5,462 nt of DNA from Micrococcales bacterium (GTDB lineage: Bacteria > Actinomycetota > Actinomycetes > Actinomycetales > Microbacteriaceae), in the NCBI GenBank assembly GCA_947441105.1, contig CANESN010000065.1, positions 1-5,462 on the forward strand. The letters run 5' to 3'. Made by a program: the position numbers and the translations under genes. Positions 1 through 4,697 of this stretch are shown here, one piece after another. Each line of letters begins with the position of its first letter. The first letter of the stretch is position 1. The notes under the pieces were generated by a model. That model was not told the DNA's origin, did not search any database, and saw only the letters and a program-made list of their open reading frames with translations.

Positions 1-80
1 AGGATGAAGGCTACCCTGGAAGCCTTTTTCGGTGCGGAGGAATTACCCGCTGAACCCTGCCCTAGCGCTACGAATGCCAC
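1..80 (-). CDS. potB: Probable polyamine ABC transporter permease (PotB-like), N-terminal fragment
   Basis: Only the first 26 codons lie in the window; the gene runs off the left edge. Read on the minus strand from GTG at 80-78, the peptide begins MAFVALGQGSAGNSS and continues APKKASRVAFI. This is a short polar, basic cytoplasmic lead-in that turns hydrophobic, as expected just before the first membrane helix of a PotB-type permease. The GTG lies 5 bp beyond the ATPase stop codon. The frame has a TAA at 99-101 with no ATG, GTG or TTG between it and this GTG, so the start is well constrained. A GAGG about 10 nt upstream (minus-strand sense of 91-94) may serve as Shine-Dalgarno sequence. The potB assignment rests on position, since potA is usually followed by potB and potC; too little protein is visible to prove it by sequence. 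A different membrane component is possible. Confidence 0.6.
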   Translation of the reverse strand, partial: MAFVALGQGSAGNSSAPKKASRVAFI

Positions 81-85
81 GGGCT

Positions 86-1216
86 CTATGCCTCGTCGTT
101 ATCTGCCTTGAGCGGCAGATCGCTTAGGCCAAATGCGTGCTCGACCTTCCAGCTCACCCAAACATGAGCGCCCAGCTCGACCACCGGGCTCTTGCCGACA
201 TTCTGCGCAAAGACAGTGATGTCACCAAAGCCTGGAACGTCGATTAGGTACTGGTTGGAAACTCCGGTGAAGCGGATGTCAATGATCTCACCGGGGCCAA
301 CCAGGTTGTGGTTGGAATCTAGGTCAGGCTTGTCAGCGTGGAAAGTTGCTTTCTCTGGGCGCACACCCAAAGCAACCTTGCCACTGTGCTTTTCGGAGCG
401 CTTTTTCGGCGCAGCAATTCTTTGGCCATTGCAGCTAATGGAAATGCTGTGGTCGTTTTCCTCAACCACATCTCCAACAAAGATGTTGGACTGACCTAGG
501 AATCTAGCAACAAAGGCGGTCTTTGGTCTGTCGTAGAGGGCTTCTGGGGCACCCATCTGCTCAATCTCACCCTTATTCATAACCGCTACGGTGTCGGCCA
601 TGTCCATGGCCTCCTCCTGGTCGTGGGTGACGTGCAAGAAGGTAAGACCAACTTCCATCTGGATGGCCTTTAGTTCAACCTGCATCTGTCGGCGGAGTTT
701 GAGATCCAATGCACCAAGCGGCTCATCCAACAGCAATAGCGCCGGGCGGTTTACCAGGGCACGAGCCAATGCCACACGCTGCTGCTGACCGCCGGAGAGC
801 TGCTGGGGCTTGCGCAGTGCCAAGTGTTCTAGCTCAACCAGTTGCAGAGCCTCGGTCGCCTTGGCAAGCGGATCGGCAACCTTACGCTGACGAAGTCCAA
901 ACGCCACGTTTTCCAAAACGGACATGTGAGGGAACAGCGCATAGCTCTGGAACACAGTGTTCACTGGACGCTCGTGAGGCTTGGATGCTGTGACATCCTT
1001 ACCGCCAATTAGCACCTTGCCGCGAGTGGCCTCTTCCAATCCCGCCACAATTCTCAAAGTGGTGGTCTTGCCGCAACCCGAAGGTCCAAGCAGTGCAAAG
1101 AACTCGCCGGCTGGAATCTTTAGGTCAAGGTTCTCAATGGCGGTGAAGCCAGGGAACTCCTTATGAATGCCAACTAGCTCTAGGTCTTGACCCCTAGCTA
1201 CGAACTCTGTTGCCAC
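86..1216 (-). CDS. potA: Polyamine ABC transporter ATP-binding protein (PotA-like)
   Basis: This 376-residue ATPase would energise import of spermidine or putrescine from the inner face of the membrane, pairing with PotB/PotC permeases. All nucleotide-binding motifs are intact: Walker A GPSGCGKTT (44-52), Q-loop Gln90 in VFQSYALFPH, signature LSGGQQQR (140-147), Walker B LLLLDEP (160-166) and switch His198 in HVTHDQEEAM. After about residue 240 (GQSNIF) comes the C-terminal regulatory TOBE domain typical of the PotA/MalK/CysA group, with GVRPEK at 284-289. Length is normal for PotA. The start is GTG at 1216-1214, touching the TAG stop of the upstream binding-protein gene with no gap, which implies translational coupling; a weak TAGG lies 7 nt before the GTG. 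The motifs alone would also fit other importers of this group (iron, sulfate, sugar). The polyamine assignment comes from FQSYALFPHM, the potD neighbour and the catabolic genes. Confidence 0.93.
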   Translation of the reverse strand: MATEFVARGQDLELVGIHKEFPGFTAIENLDLKIPAGEFFALLGPSGCGKTTTLRIVAGLEEATRGKVLIGGKDVTASKPHERPVNTVFQSYALFPHMSVLENVAFGLRQRKVADPLAKATEALQLVELEHLALRKPQQLSGGQQQRVALARALVNRPALLLLDEPLGALDLKLRRQMQVELKAIQMEVGLTFLHVTHDQEEAMDMADTVAVMNKGEIEQMGAPEALYDRPKTAFVARFLGQSNIFVGDVVEENDHSISISCNGQRIAAPKKRSEKHSGKVALGVRPEKATFHADKPDLDSNHNLVGPGEIIDIRFTGVSNQYLIDVPGFGDITVFAQNVGKSPVVELGAHVWVSWKVEHAFGLSDLPLKADNDEA

Positions 1217-2452
1217 CTAGGCGCCTAGCAAGACGTTTTGCCACGCAGTGGCGAAGCGCTGCTCTTCCTGTCCGGTTAGAGCGCGGAACGCGAAGACGTT
1301 TGACAGGAATTCCTCAGATGGGAAGATCAATGGGTTCTCGGCCAACGCAGGGTCGGTCTTGAGCATCTCTTCCTTAGCGCCAACCACTGGGGTTACGTAG
1401 TTCACGTAAGCAGCCAACTCAGCTGCGTTCACTGGGTCGTAGTAGTAGTTGATTAGCGCTTCTGCGTTCTTCTTGTGGGCAGAACCCATAGGAACAACGA
1501 AGGAGTCAGAGGAGATGGTTGAACCGGTGTCTGGAACAACGAAACCAAAGCGCTCTTCGCCGACCTCGGCGTTGAGGATTGTGGTGTCTCCAGACCAGGC
1601 CAATGCAACGATGATGTTGCCGTTGGTTAGGTCTTCACCGTAGGAGTTGCCCTTGATGTTGAAGATCTGGCCGGAGGAAACCTGAGCGGCAATGAACTCA
1701 ACCGCTGCGTTGAACGCATCTTCGGTTAGGGAATCTTCGCTGGTGATGTCGATGCCCTGGCTCAATAGGGTTAGGCCTACAGAGTCACGCATCTCGGAGA
1801 TGAGGCCAACACGGCCCTTTAGCTCAGGAGCCCAAACATCAGCTAGTGAGGTTGGGGCGTCCTTGCCGGTTGCTTCCTTGTACATCTTCTTGTTGTAAAC
1901 AATGCCACCGATGATGCCCTGGTAAGGAACAGAGATCGAACGCTCTGGGTCATTGGCATCGCCTAGGTAAGCAGGAGCTAGGTTTGCGACCTTGTTTGGC
2001 ATGTTGGCGTTGTCTAGGGTCTGAAGGTAACCAAGACCGATCATGCGGTTTACCAACCAGTTGGTCGGGCAAGCCACGTCGAAGCCTGGGTCAGTGCCCA
2101 AGGCAAGCTGGTCCTTCACCTTGGCGTACCAGGTGTCGTTGTCGTCGATTTCCATCATGTACTCGACAGTGATGCCGGTCTCGCCCATGAAGCGGTTCAG
2201 GGTCGGGTAAGAAGCGTCATCCTCGCCGTCCATGTATAGCGGCCAGTTGTGCCAAACCAAAACTTTTTCGCTGTCAGAAAGATCCGTTGCCGGAGTCAAA
2301 TCACTCTTGGCGTCAGCGGCACAAGAGGCCAAAGACAACACGGCTGCGGTGCCACCGAGACCCAAAAGGGTAGCGCGACGAGAAAGCATCTTGCCACGTG
2401 CCATTTGCACGAGCTGACGCATCATTGGGTCCTGAGGTAGACCTTCCTTCAT
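1217..2452 (-). CDS. potD: Polyamine ABC transporter substrate-binding lipoprotein (PotD/PotF-like)
   Basis: This 411-residue extracytoplasmic binding protein captures the polyamine and delivers it to the PotABC-type importer. The N-terminus holds a twin-arginine motif SRRATLL (24-30), a hydrophobic stretch (about 29-43) and a lipobox LASC with Cys44, so it should be a Tat-exported lipoprotein anchored outside the membrane. The mature part has the family pattern: VWHNWPLYM near 66-74, FDVACPTNW (124-132), ISVPYQGIIGGIVYN (173-187), LAWSGD (284-289), SSDSFVVP (314-321) and NYVTP (351-355). By recalled alignment, Trp70, Tyr73, Trp286, Asp289 and Asp316 match polyamine-contacting positions of E. 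coli PotD/PotF, and the WxGD form is PotF-like, hinting at putrescine. ATG at 2452-2450 is chosen because AAGGAG lies 6 nt upstream; internal Met10, Met11, Met17 and Met22 lack this. It follows the aldehyde dehydrogenase by 137 bp and abuts potA. Confidence 0.92.
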   Translation of the reverse strand: MKEGLPQDPMMRQLVQMARGKMLSRRATLLGLGGTAAVLSLASCAADAKSDLTPATDLSDSEKVLVWHNWPLYMDGEDDASYPTLNRFMGETGITVEYMMEIDDNDTWYAKVKDQLALGTDPGFDVACPTNWLVNRMIGLGYLQTLDNANMPNKVANLAPAYLGDANDPERSISVPYQGIIGGIVYNKKMYKEATGKDAPTSLADVWAPELKGRVGLISEMRDSVGLTLLSQGIDITSEDSLTEDAFNAAVEFIAAQVSSGQIFNIKGNSYGEDLTNGNIIVALAWSGDTTILNAEVGEERFGFVVPDTGSTISSDSFVVPMGSAHKKNAEALINYYYDPVNAAELAAYVNYVTPVVGAKEEMLKTDPALAENPLIFPSEEFLSNVFAFRALTGQEEQRFATAWQNVLLGA

Positions 2453-2458
2453 TGCAAT

Positions 2459-2464
2459 CTCCTT
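2459..2464 (-). promoter_or_regulatory. Ribosome binding site of potD
   Basis: AAGGAG on the minus strand, 6 nt before ATG at 2452-2450. It is one of the two strongest Shine-Dalgarno sequences in the window. It fixes the start of the binding-protein gene upstream of the several internal methionines in the long N-region of the signal peptide. Confidence 0.85.
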
Positions 2465-2467
2465 AGT

Positions 2468-2488
2468 CCACGGATTTCAATCCAGTGG
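2468..2488 (-). other. Leader hairpin directly upstream of the potD ribosome binding site
   Basis: On the minus strand, CCAC, one bulged T, GGAT, loop TGAA, ATCC and GTGG form an 8 bp stem-loop with a tetraloop and a single bulge. It ends 3 nt before AAGGAG. It lacks a following T run, so it is not an intrinsic terminator. Its place suggests control of potD translation or a stabilised or processed 5' end within a longer transcript; the role is inference. Confidence 0.5.
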
Positions 2489-2537
2489 TGAGTAATAACC
2501 AACATGAACATCGCTACCGGGAAACCGAAGCAAGCCC

Positions 2538-2555
2538 AAGTTTGTCACAAAACTT
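2538..2555. promoter_or_regulatory. Inverted repeat upstream of potD, candidate regulator site
   Basis: Plus strand AAGTTTGTCACAAAACTT is an imperfect palindrome: AAGTTTGT faces ACAAAACTT with one extra base in the right arm. On the minus strand its core reads TTTGTGACAAA, close to the TTTGACAAA core of the large palindrome in the divergent control region at 4109-4144. It lies about 86 bp upstream of the potD start, a suitable place for a transcription factor site serving the transporter genes. It is AT-rich and could instead be chance or a weak stem-loop downstream of the dehydrogenase gene. Confidence 0.35.
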
Positions 2556-2589
2556 TAACTTTTAGGACCAAGAAAACGAATTTCTATCC

Positions 2590-4026
2590 TCAGTCTCCGA
2601 TGTAGCTCATGACGTGCTTGATTCGGGTGTAATCCTCAAAGCCGTACTGGGACAAATCCTTGCCGTAGCCAGAGTGCTTGAAGCCACCGTGCGGCATTTC
2701 TGCAATCAATGGAATGTGGGTGTTGATCCAAACCGCACCGAAGTCCAAGTGCTTTGCAAAGCGCATTGCACGAGAGTGGTTGGTGGTCCAGACCGAAGCA
2801 GCTAGGCCGTACTGAACGTCGTTTGCCCACTTCAGCGCCTGAGCGTCGTCCGAGAACTTCTGAACGGTGATGACCGGTCCAAAGATTTCATCTTGAATGT
2901 GCTCATCGGTCTGCTTGAAGCCAGAAAGAACAGTTGGCTCAAAGAAGTAGCCTTCCGAACCGATCTGGTTACCACCGGCCTCGATTCTGGCGTGATCTGG
3001 AAGACGATCGATAAAGCCCTGAACTCGAGCAAGCTGGCCGGCGTTGTTGACCGGTCCAAACAAAATGTCTTCCTCGGATGGCTTTCCAACCTTCGCGCTG
3101 GCCTTCACCTCTGCCAATAGGTGAGGCATGAACTCGTCGTAGGCAGATTCCTGCACCAGCAACCTGGTGGCAGCGGTGCAGTCTTGACCGGCGTTGAAGA
3201 ATCCAGCCGCAACAATTCCAGCCGCAGTCTTAGCAAAATCAGCGTCTGCAAAAACGATTACCGGAGCCTTGCCACCAAGTTCTAGGTGAACGCGCTTTAG
3301 GTCTGAGGCTGCACTCTTGGCAACCTCCATACCGGCACGAACGCTACCGGTGATCGAGACCATCTGTGGGATGCGGTTTTCGATCATTGATCTACCAGTG
3401 TCGCGGTTTCCGGTAACCACGTTGAAGACACCGGCAGGCAAAAACTCGGCAGCAATTTCTGCCAGCAGCAAGGTGGATGCCGGGGTGGTGTCGGATGGCT
3501 TTAGCACGATGGTGTTTCCCGCTGCAATTGCAGGGGCAAACTTCCAGGTGGCCATATTCAATGGGTAGTTCCAAGGAGTCACCTGACCGATTACACCAAT
3601 TGGCTCGCGGCGGATCATTGAGGTGTGATCGCGCAGGTACTCACCAGCGGAGCGACCCTCTAGGTTTCTGGCAGCTCCTGCAAAAAAGCGAATCTGGTCC
3701 ACCGAGGGCATGATCTCGTAATCCACCAGGGTGGAAAGTGGCTTACCGGTGTTCTCGGACTCAACCTCTGCTGCCTCTTTGGCGCGAGCCTCTAGCGCAT
3801 CGGCGATCCTAAACAGCGCTAGCTGACGCTCAGACGGGGTGGTTTGACCCCACTCTTCAAAAGCAGCCTGGGCAACCTGATAGGCAGCGGCTACATCCTG
3901 CTCGCTTGATACCGGAGCGTGGGCATAGACCTGCCCGGTTGATGGGTTGATGACATCGCTTACTTCACCAGAAGACGCAGCTACGTACTTGCCACCGACA
4001 AAGTTCTTCAATTGCTTCACTGACAC
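2590..4026 (-). CDS. patD: Gamma-aminobutyraldehyde dehydrogenase (PatD/YdcW-like)
   Basis: This 478-residue cytoplasmic enzyme should oxidise 4-aminobutanal (in equilibrium with 1-pyrroline) to GABA with NAD+, the second step of putrescine breakdown. The aldehyde dehydrogenase fold is complete: oxyanion Asn153 in TPWNYP, cofactor-binding Lys176 in LKPSD, ITGS (225-228), general base Glu249 in LELGGKAP, catalytic Cys283 in GQDCTAA, and EIFGPV (380-385). Blocks that recall E. coli YdcW/PatD (474 aa) rather than other ALDH subfamilies are WGQTTP, FFAGAAR, AGEYLRDHTSMIRREP, NAGQDCTAATR, WINTH, and SGYGKDLSQYGFEDYT followed by HVM near the end. The start is GTG at 4026-4024, supported by GAGGAG just upstream. 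It leads the minus-strand unit, ahead of potD. Betaine aldehyde or other omega-aminoaldehyde dehydrogenases are the main alternatives; the polyamine neighbours favour this call. Confidence 0.93.
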   Translation of the reverse strand: MSVKQLKNFVGGKYVAASSGEVSDVINPSTGQVYAHAPVSSEQDVAAAYQVAQAAFEEWGQTTPSERQLALFRIADALEARAKEAAEVESENTGKPLSTLVDYEIMPSVDQIRFFAGAARNLEGRSAGEYLRDHTSMIRREPIGVIGQVTPWNYPLNMATWKFAPAIAAGNTIVLKPSDTTPASTLLLAEIAAEFLPAGVFNVVTGNRDTGRSMIENRIPQMVSITGSVRAGMEVAKSAASDLKRVHLELGGKAPVIVFADADFAKTAAGIVAAGFFNAGQDCTAATRLLVQESAYDEFMPHLLAEVKASAKVGKPSEEDILFGPVNNAGQLARVQGFIDRLPDHARIEAGGNQIGSEGYFFEPTVLSGFKQTDEHIQDEIFGPVITVQKFSDDAQALKWANDVQYGLAASVWTTNHSRAMRFAKHLDFGAVWINTHIPLIAEMPHGGFKHSGYGKDLSQYGFEDYTRIKHVMSYIGD

Positions 4027-4032
4027 GCGAAA

Positions 4033-4038
4033 CTCCTC
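4033..4038 (-). promoter_or_regulatory. Ribosome binding site of the aldehyde dehydrogenase
   Basis: GAGGAG on the minus strand, 6 nt before GTG at 4026-4024. It decides for this GTG over the second in-frame GTG two codons later (codon 3) and shows that the gene does not need an ATG. Confidence 0.85.
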
Positions 4039-4091
4039 ATTGAGCTAATAATGCTTCGACTCTAAACCCGCAGGGGCCATTTCGACAGCCT

Positions 4092-4103
4092 AGTTTTGAA
4101 ACT
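4092..4103. promoter_or_regulatory. Short perfect dyad beside the main operator
   Basis: AGTTT, TG, AAACT is a 5 bp inverted repeat with a 2 bp centre, just 5 bp from the large palindrome on the dehydrogenase side. Lrp-family proteins often bind several neighbouring sites, so it may be an auxiliary half of the same control region. It is short enough to occur by chance. Confidence 0.3.
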
Positions 4104-4129
4104 CGACTGAATTCGTAACTATTTGACAA
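4101..4129 (-). promoter_or_regulatory. Candidate promoter of the dehydrogenase-pot operon
   Basis: On the minus strand, -35 TTGTCA (minus sense of 4124-4129, 5 of 6 to consensus) is followed after 17 nt by TCGAGT (minus sense of 4101-4106, only 3 of 6). Transcription would start near 4094, giving a leader of roughly 68 nt before the GTG. The weak -10 makes this tentative; no better pair is visible between here and the start codon. Confidence 0.35.
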
Positions 4130-4144
4130 ATTAGTTGCGAATTC
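4109..4144. promoter_or_regulatory. 36 bp near-perfect palindrome, probable Lrp-family operator
   Basis: The left arm GAATTCGTAACTATTTG and the right arm CAAATTAGTTGCGAATTC (separated by one A) are reverse complements except for one T/C difference and one extra A. Outside the arms, CGA at 4104-4106 also faces TCG at 4147-4149, extending the symmetry to about 46 bp. The dyad sits in the only divergent intergenic region of the window, between an Lrp-family regulator gene and the catabolic and transport operon. It overlaps the -35 region on both strands. Lrp/AsnC proteins commonly bind degenerate palindromes and control themselves and adjacent genes, so this is the best operator candidate. The binding protein is inferred, not shown. 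Confidence 0.72.
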
Positions 4145-4150
4145 CATCGT
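4123..4150 (+). promoter_or_regulatory. Candidate promoter of the regulator-aminotransferase unit
   Basis: A perfect -35 TTGACA at 4123-4128 is followed after 16 nt by CATCGT at 4145-4150, which keeps only A2, T3 and T6 of the -10 consensus. Transcription would begin near 4157. That leaves about 7 nt before the GTG at 4164, or about 25 nt before the ATG at 4182. The -35 lies in the middle of the large palindrome, so a bound regulator would block it. Confidence 0.5.
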
Positions 4151-4163
4151 CTCAGGCAGCACG

Positions 4164-4655
4164 GTGGGCAATACTTCTGCAATGGCAAGAATGGAAAGAG
4201 CGAGCCGCTCTCAACTGGATGATGTGTCCAAAAAGATTATTGAGCAATTGCAAATTGACGGCCGAAAGTCCTACTCCGAGATCGGCAAGGTGGTTGGTCT
4301 CTCAGAAGCAGCCGTGCGTCAGCGGGTTCAAAAACTAACCGAGTCTGGAGTGATGCAGGTGGTTGCGGTCACTGACCCGATGAAGCTTGGCTTTAGCCGA
4401 CAGGCAATGATCGGAATCAAGTGCATGGGAAACGCATCCGAGGTTGCAAAGCAGCTTACGGAGTTTGACTCGGTGGACTACGTCGTGCTCACGGCGGGCA
4501 GTTTCGATGTTTTGGTCGAGGTGGTTTGTGAGGATGACGAGGACCTGATTCAGTTGCTAAACGACAAAATCCGGTCCTTACCAGGAGTGATTTCCTCCGA
4601 GACATTTGTCTACCTCAAGCTCCACAAGCAGTTCTACAGCTGGGGAACCCGATAA
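4164..4655 (+). CDS. Lrp/AsnC family transcriptional regulator
   Basis: This protein of up to 163 residues is a small DNA-binding regulator, probably sensing an amino acid or polyamine-derived metabolite. An AsnC-type N-terminal helix-turn-helix spans about 18-64 (LDDVSKKIIEQLQIDGRKSY, then SEIGKVVGLSEAAVRQRVQKL). The RAM ligand-binding and oligomerisation domain spans about 78-152, with TAGSFDVLVEV at 110-120 and SLPGVISSETFVYLKLHK towards the end. Length is normal for the family. The start is uncertain: GTG at 4164, ATG at 4182 (codon 7) and ATG at 4191 (codon 10) all precede the domain, and none has a strong ribosome binding site. ATG at 4182 leaves a more usual leader from the candidate promoter and has GGTGGG upstream. 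It diverges from the dehydrogenase operon and precedes the aminotransferase, so it likely controls both units through the palindrome at 4109-4144. Confidence 0.93.
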   Translation: MGNTSAMARMERASRSQLDDVSKKIIEQLQIDGRKSYSEIGKVVGLSEAAVRQRVQKLTESGVMQVVAVTDPMKLGFSRQAMIGIKCMGNASEVAKQLTEFDSVDYVVLTAGSFDVLVEVVCEDDEDLIQLLNDKIRSLPGVISSETFVYLKLHKQFYSWGTR

Positions 4656-4697
4656 CATCTGTATAGCCAACTAACGACGAAGTTAAGAGTGATAGCA

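Larger units (their letters stand above)
2453..2589 (-). other. Intercistronic region between the aldehyde dehydrogenase and potD
   Basis: These 137 bp hold no gene. Reading on the minus strand away from the dehydrogenase stop, there is first an A/T-rich stretch, then a dyad at 2538-2555, then a hairpin at 2468-2488 and the potD ribosome binding site at 2459-2464. I see no GC-rich stem followed by a T run, so no clear intrinsic terminator separates the two genes and readthrough is plausible. A weak promoter for potD could be read as TTGGGC (2534-2539) and TAGCGA (2511-2516), with a 17 nt spacer on the minus strand, but both boxes match the consensus poorly. Confidence 0.6.

Noticed and set aside
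192..993. Several plus-strand open frames of 65-100 codons opposite the potA ATPase gene
   Set aside because: They lie antisense to a gene with every ABC motif intact, show no recognisable domain and have low-complexity Ser/Arg/Pro-rich products. They are shadows of the codon pattern on the other strand.
1449..2440. Plus-strand open frames opposite the binding-protein gene, including two overlapping frames near 2232-2440
   Set aside because: They are antisense to an intact lipoprotein gene with a clear ribosome binding site, and there is no plausible start context or family signature.
2538..2589. Possible intrinsic terminator after the aldehyde dehydrogenase
   Set aside because: The only dyad here is AT-rich and is not followed by a T run on the minus strand, so termination is not supported.
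2614..3713. Open frames on both strands within the aldehyde dehydrogenase gene
   Set aside because: The dehydrogenase frame carries all catalytic motifs over 478 codons; the other frames are overlapping shadows.
4656..4697. Possible regulator-aminotransferase fusion, since both frames are the same and only a TAA separates them from 15 further open codons
   Set aside because: The TAA is clean, the regulator has a normal family C-terminus, and a new ATG follows. Two separate co-transcribed genes is the simpler reading.
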